Origin: Burkholderiales bacterium 8X | GTDB lineage: Bacteria; Pseudomonadota; Gammaproteobacteria; Burkholderiales; Burkholderiaceae_C | Assembly (NCBI GenBank): GCA_902506565.1 | Contig: LR732703.1 | Span: 4,678,863 to 4,742,862 of the forward strand | Direction of reading: 5' to 3' | DNA: 64,000 nucleotides | Shown here: positions 25,859-33,380 of the stretch, piece by piece | How positions within the stretch are numbered: the first letter of the stretch is position 1 | How the letters are laid out: every line of letters begins with the position of its first letter | Position numbers and translations under genes: made by a program | The notes under the pieces: model-generated | Databases searched by the model: none | Told to the model about the DNA's origin: nothing | The model's input: the letters and a program-made list of their open reading frames with translations, nothing else

Positions 25859-26641
25859 TCAGTCGAGCCGCTCGACGCTGACCTTCATCTCCTTCATCTC
25901 GAGCGGCCCATAGTTCGACAGGAAGGCGACGTCGGCCGCGTCCCGGCCGTAGGCCACCACGATCCGGCCGCCGCGCGGGCGATCCTGGGTGGCATCGAAG
26001 GTGTACCAGCGATCGCCAACGAAGGCCTCGAACCAGGCGTGCATGTCCATTGGGTCGAGTTCATGAAGGTAGCCCACGACCATGCGAGCCGGTATGCGCA
26101 GCGCCCGGCAGAGCGAGATGCCCACATGCGAGAAATCTCGGCAGACCCCGGCGCCATGGCCGAGGGTGTCCAGCGCGTCGGTGCTGCCATCGCTCACGCC
26201 GTAGCGGTATTCGAGCGTCTGGTGGATCCACGAGCGGATCGCTTCGACCTGCGCATAGCCGGGCTGCGCATCGCCGACGCGTTCGCGGGCCTGGTCTTCC
26301 ATCTTGTCGGAGGGGCAATAGCGGCTTTGCAGCAGGTAGAGCAGCGTGTCCGTGGGCAGCAATTCGATCGGCGTGGCCGGTGCGGTCGGCTCGACCGCGA
26401 TCTGCTCCTCGGCCTCGACTTCGATCTCGACCTCGATCTGCATCTCGCCCTGCGGCACCGTGAGCCGTTGGCAGAGGTTGCCGTAGTTGTCGACGTATTC
26501 GGTGGTCGGCACCCAAGGGTGGAGTTCGTAGCGCTCCCGCACCAGCCACTGCGCTTCGCCGCTGCGGGGACGGAGCATGGCGACCAGCGGACAGTCGTCG
26601 GCGGCTTCGACGGTCATCTGGCATCGGGCTTGGAGACGCAT
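25859..26641 (-). CDS. transglutaminase-like cysteine peptidase family protein
   Basis: A 260-residue bacterial transglutaminase-like protein. An N-terminal beta domain (residues 1-85, with an acidic IEVEIEVEAEE stretch) is followed by the catalytic core with Cys167 in GVCRDFSH, His201 in DMHAWFEAF and Asp216 in TFDAT, a complete triad. It is cytosolic as written, without a signal peptide. The substrate is unknown; relatives act as peptidases or crosslinkers, or sit beside peptide-synthesis genes, and no such genes are present here. Confidence 0.9.
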   Translation of the reverse strand: MRLQARCQMTVEAADDCPLVAMLRPRSGEAQWLVRERYELHPWVPTTEYVDNYGNLCQRLTVPQGEMQIEVEIEVEAEEQIAVEPTAPATPIELLPTDTLLYLLQSRYCPSDKMEDQARERVGDAQPGYAQVEAIRSWIHQTLEYRYGVSDGSTDALDTLGHGAGVCRDFSHVGISLCRALRIPARMVVGYLHELDPMDMHAWFEAFVGDRWYTFDATQDRPRGGRIVVAYGRDAADVAFLSNYGPLEMKEMKVSVERLD

Positions 26642-26749
26642 GGCGGGCTTTCTGGAATGGGCTTCGGGACGAATGCATATTCCTTGCCACGGCGGCAGGT
26701 CGTCGTCAGGACATGGCGCGCGGCGCTGAGGGCCGCGGCGCGAAACGTG

Positions 26750-27106
26750 TCAGCCGCCGCTTGGCGTTCCGGCGGCGTCATCGCCCGCGGGCGGATTCGC
26801 TTCGAGCACCGGACAGCGCCAGTTCAGCAGCTCGGCAAGCCGCTCGACGATCCACGCGGCTTCCGCCGGTGTCACGCCCGACTCGGCGGCTGAAAGCCCC
26901 GCATGGATCTTCTGCAGGATGCCGCTCTCGGATGGAAGCTCGGCGTGGTGGAGCAGCAAGGCTTGCTGCACCAGGATGTTGGCCAGGTCCTCGCAGACGT
27001 CGTAGCGGGCTCGCACCTCCGCCAGCGGCTCGGTCAGCCGCCCGCGGGCATTGGTGTAGACCGCGAAGAACGATGGCGGGATGTCCACCTGGTAGTCGTC
27101 TGACAT
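26750..27106 (-). CDS. hypothetical protein (118 aa)
   Basis: A helical, acidic protein (MSDDYQVDIPPSFFAVYTNARG; then RARYDVCEDLANILVQQALLLHHA) with a disordered Gly/Ala/Pro C-terminus. I recall similar Burkholderiales proteins described only as ATPase or chaperone-like, without evidence in this sequence: there is no nucleotide-binding motif. A G-rich repeat lies 13-41 bp upstream of its start. Confidence 0.7.
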   Translation of the reverse strand: MSDDYQVDIPPSFFAVYTNARGRLTEPLAEVRARYDVCEDLANILVQQALLLHHAELPSESGILQKIHAGLSAAESGVTPAEAAWIVERLAELLNWRCPVLEANPPAGDDAAGTPSGG

Positions 27107-27118
27107 CGAGGAAATGGC

Positions 27119-27147
27119 GGGTTGGCGGGTTGGCGGGATTGGCGGGG
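27119..27147 (+). repeat. G-rich tandem repeat, potential G-quadruplex
   Basis: Four G runs (27119-27121, 27127-27129, 27135-27137, 27144-27147) separated by loops of 5, 5 and 6 bases, built from an 8-bp repeat GGGTTGGC. On the plus strand, just before the start of the minus-strand 118-residue gene. Confidence 0.7.
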
Positions 27148-27256
27148 TCGGCAGGATCGCCGTGGGCGACCTTCACAAAGCAAGAACGCGCCGGCAAGGG
27201 CGCGTTCGACGAGTCGATGGGCTTGAGACGGCCCACCAGGAAGCGCTTGAAGGGCT

Positions 27257-27427
27257 TCAGCCGCCCCTCTTGGGGCGCTTGCCCGGGTTCTTCTTGCTGC
27301 GAGTCGCGGTGCCGCGCTCCAGGCTGATCTTCTGGCCGCCGCCATTGCGAGCGGGCGTGAAGCCGGGCATCGGAACGGGCCTCGGGGTGGCCTTGCGCTC
27401 GGCCTCGGTACGGAATTCTTTAGGCAT
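27257..27427 (-). CDS. small basic protein (56 aa)
   Basis: A short frame, MPKEFRTEAERKATPRPVPM..., extremely rich in Lys, Arg, Pro and Gly, with strong third-position G/C bias. It has no Shine-Dalgarno in the 15 bases before ATG 27427, but the frame is 54 bp downstream of dbpA on the same strand, so it can share its transcript. The composition suggests RNA or ribosome binding, fitting the dbpA/infA context (inference). An inverted repeat CGCCCC-AAGA-GGGGCG lies in its last codons. Confidence 0.6.
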   Translation of the reverse strand: MPKEFRTEAERKATPRPVPMPGFTPARNGGGQKISLERGTATRSKKNPGKRPKRGG

Positions 27428-27481
27428 GGATAACTCGATTGGTGAAGGTGGGTGGATGATGGAAAACGAAAGAGGCCGTCA

Positions 27482-28939
27482 TTAAGCCACATCGTCGAGC
27501 AGCCGCACCTTGACGGACTTGCCCTTGACGCGACCGGTGGAAAGCTTGTGGACCGCCTCGCGCGCGATGCGCCGATCGACCGCCACGTAGGTCGAGAAGT
27601 CGTTGACGTTGATCTTGCCGACCTGGTCCCGGCTGAAGCCGGCCTCGCCGGTCAAGGCGCCCAGCACGTCGCCTGCGCGAATTTTCTCCTTGCGGCCGCC
27701 GACGATCTGCAAGGTGGCCATCGGCGGCTGCATCGGCGGTTGAGCCTTGTCGCCGGCGGCTTCGAGTTCGGAAAGCGGATGCCATTCGGACTCGCGGCCC
27801 TGGAGCTGCTCGATCTTGCCGACGCTGCCCATCTCGTCCATGCTGGCCAGGTTGAGCGCGAGCCCCTCGCCGCCACCTTGCTGGCCGACCCGGCCGGTGC
27901 GGCCGATCCGATGGATGTGGATCTCGGGGTCGGGCGTCACGTCGACGTTGATCACGGCTTCGAGCTGCGCGATGTCGAGGCCGCGTGCCGCGACATCGGT
28001 GGCCACCAAGACGGAGCAGCTTCGATTGGCGAACTGCACCAGCACCTGGTCGCGTTCGCGCTGCTCGAGTTCGCCGAACAAGGCCAGCGCGCTGAAGCCC
28101 TGCGCCTGCAGCACCTGCACCAGGTCGCGGCATTGCTGCTTGGTATTGCAGAAGGCGAGCGTGCTGGTCGGGCGGAAGTGGTTCAGCAACAGGCTAACCG
28201 CATGCAGGCGCTGGTCGGGCGCGACCTCGTACCAGCGCTGGCTGATGCGGCCCGGCGCGTGCTGCGCCTGCACCGTGACCCGGACCGGGCTTCGCATGAA
28301 GCGGGCGCTGAGCTGGCCGATCTGCTCGGGATAGGTTGCCGAGAAGAGCAGCGTTTGCCGCTCCTTCGGGCACTGCGCCGCGACCTTGACGATGTCTTCG
28401 AAGAAGCCCATGTCGAGCATCCGGTCGGCCTCGTCGAGCACCAGCGTGTTGAGTGCATCCAGCGTCAGGCTGCCGCGATCGAGGTGGTCCATGATGCGGC
28501 CGGGCGTGCCGACGACGATGTGCGCGCCATGTTCGAGGCTCGACAACTGGCCTCGAAGCGGTATGCCGCCGCAGAGCGTCACGACCTTGATGTTTTCCTC
28601 GGCCCGGGCCAGGCGACGGATCTCGGTCGAGACCTGGTCGGCCAACTCGCGCGTCGGGCACAACACCATGGCCTGCACGGCGAAACGGCGGGCGTTGAGG
28701 TTGGCGAGGAGGGCGAGGGCAAACGCGGCGGTCTTGCCGCTGCCGGTCATGGCCTGGGCGATCAGGTCCTTGCCGAGCAGTGCATGAGGCAGGCTGGCCG
28801 CCTGGATCGGCGTCATCTGCAGGTAGCCGAGCCGCTGCAGGTTGGCACGGACCGCCGGCGCGAGCGGCAGCGAGTCGAAATCGGTCGCTGCGCCGGTGCT
28901 GCCGGGAGGCTGGTCAGCGCCGCTGGGTGTTGTTGCCAC
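27482..28939 (-). CDS. dbpA: ATP-dependent RNA helicase DbpA
   Basis: A 485-residue DEAD-box helicase. Q-motif (GYLQMTPIQAASLPH), Walker A (AMTGSGKT), DEAD (VLDEADRMLDMGFF), SAT, and HRIGRTGR are all present. The C-terminal 75 residues (KEKIRAGDVLGALTGEAGFSR through VKGKSVKVRLL) form the DbpA RNA-binding domain that recognises hairpin 92 of 23S rRNA, so its job is 50S subunit assembly. The GTG start at 28939 lies inside the end of infA, with 26 bp overlap, so translation is probably coupled to IF-1. Confidence 0.93.
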   Translation of the reverse strand: MATTPSGADQPPGSTGAATDFDSLPLAPAVRANLQRLGYLQMTPIQAASLPHALLGKDLIAQAMTGSGKTAAFALALLANLNARRFAVQAMVLCPTRELADQVSTEIRRLARAEENIKVVTLCGGIPLRGQLSSLEHGAHIVVGTPGRIMDHLDRGSLTLDALNTLVLDEADRMLDMGFFEDIVKVAAQCPKERQTLLFSATYPEQIGQLSARFMRSPVRVTVQAQHAPGRISQRWYEVAPDQRLHAVSLLLNHFRPTSTLAFCNTKQQCRDLVQVLQAQGFSALALFGELEQRERDQVLVQFANRSCSVLVATDVAARGLDIAQLEAVINVDVTPDPEIHIHRIGRTGRVGQQGGGEGLALNLASMDEMGSVGKIEQLQGRESEWHPLSELEAAGDKAQPPMQPPMATLQIVGGRKEKIRAGDVLGALTGEAGFSRDQVGKINVNDFSTYVAVDRRIAREAVHKLSTGRVKGKSVKVRLLDDVA

Positions 28940-29180
28940 TGGTGGGGGGCGGGCCGCGCCGCTCGAGATGGCGGAAAGTGATTCGGCCCTTGGTCAGGTC
29001 ATACGGCGAGAGCTCCAGCGAGACCTTGTCGCCGGCCAGGATCCGGATGTGGTGCTTGCGCATCTTGCCGCCGCTGTAGGCGATGAGTTGATGGCCGTTG
29101 TCGAGCGTGACCCGGTAGCGCGAATCGGGCAGCACTTCGGTCACCGCTCCGTTCATTTCGATCAGTTCTTCCTTGGGCAT
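28914..29180 (-). CDS. infA: translation initiation factor IF-1
   Basis: 88 residues: an S1/OB-fold IF-1 (MPKEELIEMNGAVTEVLPDS, RVTLDNGHQLIAYSGGKMRK, LSPYDLTKGRITFRH). It is longer than the usual 72 residues owing to a Pro/Gly/Arg tail (residues 74-88). In Burkholderiales this is typically a second IF-1 copy, distinct from the one in the ribosomal protein operon (not visible here). GAGGTAA precedes ATG 29180. Its end overlaps dbpA, and the preceding small gene ends 3 bp before it. Confidence 0.93.
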   Translation of the reverse strand: MPKEELIEMNGAVTEVLPDSRYRVTLDNGHQLIAYSGGKMRKHHIRILAGDKVSLELSPYDLTKGRITFRHLERRGPPPTSGNNTQRR

Positions 29181-29183
29181 GTA

Positions 29184-29441
29184 TTACCTCGAAAAGTTTG
29201 TCGGGATGCTTGAAAAACAAAGCTGCTTGGGATGGGCCGCAGTCAGGGTTCGCTCTCGCACGAACTGCAGTCCCTGCTCGATGGCGTAGCGTACGGCGGA
29301 TGCGCGGTTCGCAAAATGGGGCGTCAGGCGCATGATGCGGTCGTGCGTGCCCTTGCCATGTCCGGAGCGGATCGAGACCGAGGCAGCGAAGCCGCCCTCG
29401 TCCAGATCCTTGACGAGTGGCGAAACAAGGTACTTGCCCAC
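29184..29441 (-). CDS. small conserved-type hypothetical protein (85 aa)
   Basis: The frame reads KYLVSPLVKDLDEGGFAASV, then SIRSGHGKGTHDRIMRLTPHFANRASAVRYAIEQGL. This looks like a small stress-associated domain repeatedly found near cold-shock and translation genes in Comamonadaceae (from memory of the family; a search would decide). The start is uncertain: GTG 29441 is the best in-frame codon near the beginning of the conserved part, with no good Shine-Dalgarno. It ends 3 bp before infA, whose ribosome site overlaps its stop. Confidence 0.6.
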   Translation of the reverse strand: MGKYLVSPLVKDLDEGGFAASVSIRSGHGKGTHDRIMRLTPHFANRASAVRYAIEQGLQFVRERTLTAAHPKQLCFSSIPTNFSR

Positions 29442-29933
29442 CGAAATATTCTGTTGATTGATGTTGGTCAAAGCCTGGCCGAACACGGCGCCGCATTCAG
29501 CTGAAAAAGAAAGGTAAGAGTGCGCGCACCGTCTTCGGATTTGGCGCCCACCGAAGGGGACGATGCGCTCGAATCGCTTCCACAAGTACGAAGGCAGTAG
29601 CGGCGATCTGGCGCTGGAGAGGAAATCTCTGGCGCATCCCACACGAGGCGGGTGCCGGCTCTTGAAAAAGAGGACCTGGATGGGTCAGCCAGGTCGGCCG
29701 GCAGAAGACGAGATGCATCGTCGAAAGTCGAAACGAACCCTGAATTCTATCCCAGCCGGCATATTTGTTGCACGGGTTCGCTGCGAAGCGGGCTCACCCA
29801 CCTGCTGTAGCAGGTTCTTCCTACAGGCTGCATGCGCGGTCGGCGCGCCAATGGTCGGCTCGGTCGTGGCTGTCGGCCGGGAGCCTGTCGGCAGCACAGC
29901 CTTGGCGTCGAGTGCGGGTAGCAGGAGCAGGTC
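29442..29933. other. 492-bp gap with a structured leader candidate
   Basis: No convincing gene on either strand. Towards the minus-strand operon it contains nested inverted repeats: GCCGGC at 29654-29659 and 29697-29702 enclosing ACCTGG/CCAGGT (29674-29679, 29689-29694). This would form a hairpin in a long 5' leader. The right half is the divergent promoter region for the HtrA-like gene. Confidence 0.5.
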
Positions 29934-31046
29934 ATGTTGCATGCGAGCGTTTCGGGTGTCGGGGCCGCGAGCGGAGGGCACATCGACCGAGGCCGTCCGT
30001 GGCTGCGTTGGCTGGCCAGCTCGGCGCTGCTGATCGCGTTCGCGGCATCGTCGCTCGCCGCCGTGCCGGCAACGCCGCCACCCGCGCTTTCCCAGGATCC
30101 GCAGGAGCCGCCGGCTGCACAGGTCCGGGCGCTCAAGCGTGCGGGCGATGCGGTCGTGGCGTTGCGAGTCACCGCCACCGAGGGCGCCACCTCCGCCGAA
30201 TCGCTCGGCGTCCGCCGGTCGGGCTCGGGCGTGGTCATCGGCAGCGATGGCCTGATCCTGACCATCGGCTACCTGCTGCTCGAAGCCGAGACGATCGAGA
30301 TCGTCACCCAGGACAATCGCCGCCTTCCCGCGCGGCAGGTCGGCTACGACACGGCGACCGGCTTCGGCCTGGTGCGACCGCTGGTCGGGCTGGTGGGCAT
30401 CGAGCCGGTCCCGCTCGCGAGCGGCAGCGGCTTGCGTCAGGGCGAACCCCTGCTGGTGGCGATGGGGAGCGGCACCGGCACCGAGGTCGCCTTCACGCAG
30501 TTCGTCGGCATGCGGCCTTTCTCCGGCTACTGGGAATACTTCATCGAGTCGGCGCTTTTCACCAGTCCGCCGGTCGGCAACCACAGCGGCGCGCCGCTCT
30601 TCAATCGAGACGGCGAGCTGCTCGGCATCGGCAGCCTGCTGGTGCTGGAGGCGGCAGGCACCGATACCGTGCTGCCAGGCAACATGTTCGTGCCGGTGGA
30701 GTTGCTCCGCCCGGTGCTGGGCGAGCTCCAGGCGACCGGCAAGACCCGGGCGAGCAGCCGGCCCTGGCTTGGCGTGTCGTCGTCCGAGAAAAACGGGCGA
30801 ATCCAGGTGGTGCGGGTCGATCGCCAGGGCCCGGCCCTCGAAGCCGGATTGAAGCCGGGCGACCTGGTGCTCGAGGTCGACGGCCGCGAGGTCAACACCC
30901 TCGAAGCCTTCTACAAGCAGATCTGGGCGCGCTCCGAGCCGAACGCGGATGTCGAGCTGACCGTCAAGCAAGGCGAGGAGGTCCGCAAGATCACGATTCG
31001 CGCCGTCGACCGGTTGCAGACCTTGCGCAAGCCGGCAGGCATCTAG
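29934..31046 (+). CDS. HtrA/DegP-like PDZ protein with incomplete catalytic triad
   Basis: 370 residues: N-terminal signal-anchor or signal peptide (LRWLASSALLIAFAASSLAA, 24-43), a trypsin-like domain (about 65-240) and one PDZ domain (about 268-355, LGVSSSEKNG... GLKPGDLVLEVDGREVN). In active HtrA proteases the first motif reads TNxHV, the second D-x-A-L and the third GNSGGP. Here they are TIGYL (His replaced by Tyr113), TGFGLV (Asp replaced by Gly143) and NHSGAPL (Ser218 kept). The fold is intact, but proteolysis is unlikely; a chaperone or scaffold role is inferred. AGGAG precedes ATG 29934. Confidence 0.85.
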   Translation: MLHASVSGVGAASGGHIDRGRPWLRWLASSALLIAFAASSLAAVPATPPPALSQDPQEPPAAQVRALKRAGDAVVALRVTATEGATSAESLGVRRSGSGVVIGSDGLILTIGYLLLEAETIEIVTQDNRRLPARQVGYDTATGFGLVRPLVGLVGIEPVPLASGSGLRQGEPLLVAMGSGTGTEVAFTQFVGMRPFSGYWEYFIESALFTSPPVGNHSGAPLFNRDGELLGIGSLLVLEAAGTDTVLPGNMFVPVELLRPVLGELQATGKTRASSRPWLGVSSSEKNGRIQVVRVDRQGPALEAGLKPGDLVLEVDGREVNTLEAFYKQIWARSEPNADVELTVKQGEEVRKITIRAVDRLQTLRKPAGI

Positions 31047-32113
31047 GCCGCGCCGGCCGGATCCAGTCCGAGCATTCGCCGATTCGCCGCCCGGTCGACG
31101 CCGCCGGCCGCGAAGTCGTCGAAGGCGCGATCGGCGACCCGGATGATGTGCTGGTCGATGAAGGCCGCGCCTTCACGCGCGCCGTCCTCGGGATGCTTGA
31201 TGCAGCATTCCCATTCGAGCACCGCCCAGCCCGGGAAGTCGTAGGCCGCCAGCTTCGAGAAGATCGCCTTGAAGTCGACCTGTCCGTCGCCGAGCGAGCG
31301 GAACCGCCCCGCACGATTGATCCACGACTGGAAGCCGCCGTAGACGCCTTGCTTGCCGGTCGGGTTGAACTCCGCATCCTTCACGTGAAAGATCTTGATG
31401 CGCTCGTGGAAGTGGTCGATATAAGCCAGGTAGTCGAGCTGCTGCAGCACGAAATGGCTCGGGTCGTACAGCAGGCAAGCACGTGGATGCTGGCCGACCC
31501 GGTCCAGGAACATCTCGTAGCTCGCGCCGTCGTGCAGGTCCTCGCCCGGATGGATTTCGTAGCAGAGGTCGACGCCCGCATCGTCGAATGCATTGAGGAT
31601 CGGCAGCCAGCGCCTCGCGAGTTCGTCGAAGGCTTCTTCGATCAGCCCCGGCGGCCGCGGCGGCCACGAGTACAGGTACGGCCAGGCCAGCGCGCCGGAA
31701 AAGGTCGCATGCGCCTTCAATCCGAGATTCGAGGATGCCTTGGCAGCCAGCATCAGCTGCTCGACCGCCCATTTCTGCCGCCGAACCGGGTCGTTGCGCA
31801 CTTCCGGCGCCGCGAAACCGTCGAAGCCGAGGTCGTAGGCCGGATGCACCGCCACCAGCTGCCCCTGCAGGTGGGTCGACAGCTCGGTGATGCGCAGCCC
31901 GTGCCGAGCGAGCGTCGCCTGCACCTCGTCGCAGTAGGTGGTGCTTTCGGCGGCCTTGCGCAGGTCGAACAGGCGTCCGTCCCAGCTCGGTATCTGCACG
32001 CCCTTGTAGCCGAGGCCGGCCGCCCAGCCGGCGATGGCGTCGAGCGAATTGAAAGGCGCCTGGTCGCCGACGAATTGCGCCAGGAAGATGGCGGGACCCT
32101 GGATGGTTCTCAT
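31043..32113 (-). CDS. sugar phosphate isomerase/epimerase family protein
   Basis: A 356-residue xylose-isomerase-like TIM barrel. Metal-binding residues typical of the family are seen in CYEIHPGEDL, LYDPSHFV, IFHVKDAE and VLEWEC. ATG 32113 is preferred; the upstream frame only reads into the divergent promoter. The exact sugar is not predictable; inosose isomerase or hydroxypyruvate isomerase-like activities are known in the family. It converges with the HtrA-like gene by a 4-base overlap. Confidence 0.9.
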   Translation of the reverse strand: MRTIQGPAIFLAQFVGDQAPFNSLDAIAGWAAGLGYKGVQIPSWDGRLFDLRKAAESTTYCDEVQATLARHGLRITELSTHLQGQLVAVHPAYDLGFDGFAAPEVRNDPVRRQKWAVEQLMLAAKASSNLGLKAHATFSGALAWPYLYSWPPRPPGLIEEAFDELARRWLPILNAFDDAGVDLCYEIHPGEDLHDGASYEMFLDRVGQHPRACLLYDPSHFVLQQLDYLAYIDHFHERIKIFHVKDAEFNPTGKQGVYGGFQSWINRAGRFRSLGDGQVDFKAIFSKLAAYDFPGWAVLEWECCIKHPEDGAREGAAFIDQHIIRVADRAFDDFAAGGVDRAANRRMLGLDPAGAA

Positions 32114-32279
32114 GAGGTGCTCGTGTCTCCGGACTTTCGCGAAGCCGCATCCTAGCGCCGAGACCTTGTCCGACGAATGCCCGGGGCGGCCGGTAGTCCG
32201 TGCGCCCGGCTCGAACGTTCCACAATGACCTCTACTGTCCACCGAGCGACGCGCTCCCCGCGCATCCGCACCGATCGCA

Positions 32280-33161
32280 ATGCCACAACCCGTCTCCGCC
32301 CGACTCAAGATCGGTTTGTCGGCCTGCTTCCAGCATGCCGACCCCGATCGATCGCTGTTCACCAACAAGACCTTGCAATATGTCGAGCAGTCGATCGCGC
32401 ACTGGCTGATGTCGGCGGGCGCGATGGTGGTGATGGTGCCCTGCCCGACCGGCGAGACCGCGCGCGGCGACACCAAGCTGTCGCACTACGCCGAGTGGCT
32501 CGACGGCGTGGTCATGCATGGCGGCGCCGATGTCTGGCCCGGCAGCTACGGCGAGGTGCCGCTCAAGGAAGCATGGGCCGGCGACCGGATTCGCGACTTG
32601 TACGACCTCGCGGTGGTCGAGGCCTTCGAGCAGGCCGGCAAGCCGATCTTCGGCGTCTGCCGCGGGCTGCAGCTGATCAACGTGGCCTTCGGCGGCACGC
32701 TCTACCAGGATATCGAGGCGCAGCATCCGCAGGGTTTGCGGCATCGCGACCCGGTCGCCTACGACCAGAACTTCCACCAGGTGGCGATCCGGCCCGGCTC
32801 GCGGCTGTCCAGGCTCTATCCCGGCCTCGACACGGCTCGGGTCAACAGCATCCATCACCAGGGCGTGAAGGACCTGGCGCCGGGGTTCGAGGTCGACGCA
32901 TGGAGCCTTCCGGACGAAGTGCCGGAAGCCATCCGGCGCAAGCCGGAGCAAGGGCGCAGCTACATCGCGGCCACGCAATGGCATCCCGAATTCCACCGCT
33001 ACGGCAACCCGGAGACGGTCGACGACACGCCGATCCTCAATGATTTCCTGTGGGCTTGCGCCACCGCCAGGGTCAGCCCGCGCGGGCCCTTTCGCCGTGC
33101 GCCGGGCAAGTTCCGCGACCGGGCCGCGCGATTGCTGCGGCAGGCGCTGCTCCGGCGCTGA
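32280..33161 (+). CDS. class I glutamine amidotransferase, PuuD-like (gamma-glutamyl-GABA hydrolase family)
   Basis: A 293-residue peptidase C26/GATase1 protein. Nucleophile Cys127 lies in FGVCRGLQLINVAFGG, and the His-Glu pair in ATQWHPEF (about 240-247). PuuD removes the glutamyl group from gamma-glutamyl-GABA in putrescine use. No other puu genes are beside it, so the substrate remains open. It is divergent from the isomerase-like gene, with about 165 bp between. Confidence 0.9.
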   Translation: MPQPVSARLKIGLSACFQHADPDRSLFTNKTLQYVEQSIAHWLMSAGAMVVMVPCPTGETARGDTKLSHYAEWLDGVVMHGGADVWPGSYGEVPLKEAWAGDRIRDLYDLAVVEAFEQAGKPIFGVCRGLQLINVAFGGTLYQDIEAQHPQGLRHRDPVAYDQNFHQVAIRPGSRLSRLYPGLDTARVNSIHHQGVKDLAPGFEVDAWSLPDEVPEAIRRKPEQGRSYIAATQWHPEFHRYGNPETVDDTPILNDFLWACATARVSPRGPFRRAPGKFRDRAARLLRQALLRR

Positions 33162-33177
33162 GCCGCGGCGCGCGCCG

Positions 33178-33351
33178 CTATTTGTTGCGCGTTCCGCTCA
33201 CCGCGGCGTCGACCGTGCCGAACACCGTGATCCCGCTCGATGCGCCGCCCGAGGCACGGCCGTCGTCCGTCCCGCGCGATGCACAGCCGAGCACGAAGAC
33301 GCAGACCGCGCAGGCCGAGCTGGCCAGGAGAAGTCGTCCGAGGTTCTTCAT
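33178..33351 (-). CDS. small lipoprotein (57 aa)
   Basis: MKNLGRLLLASSACAVCVFVLGC: a type II signal peptide with lipobox VLGC and Cys23 as the lipidated residue. The mature part is about 34 residues of Gly/Ser/Ala, without a fold. AAAAGGATT precedes ATG 33351. The longer in-frame ORF upstream is a shadow of topB. Function unknown. Confidence 0.7.
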   Translation of the reverse strand: MKNLGRLLLASSACAVCVFVLGCASRGTDDGRASGGASSGITVFGTVDAAVSGTRNK

Positions 33352-33380
33352 TCGCAATCCTTTTCGAAGGGCCGAGGCGG

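Noticed and set aside
27107..27236. Pro/Ala/Asn repeat protein read through the G-rich repeat on the minus strand.
   Set aside because: It comes only from the 8-bp repeat; no ribosome site and it runs into the next gene in another frame.
29232..29504. Plus-strand frame of 90 residues opposite the small gene before infA.
   Set aside because: It is the mirror of the minus-strand frame, which has the better protein-like composition and position.
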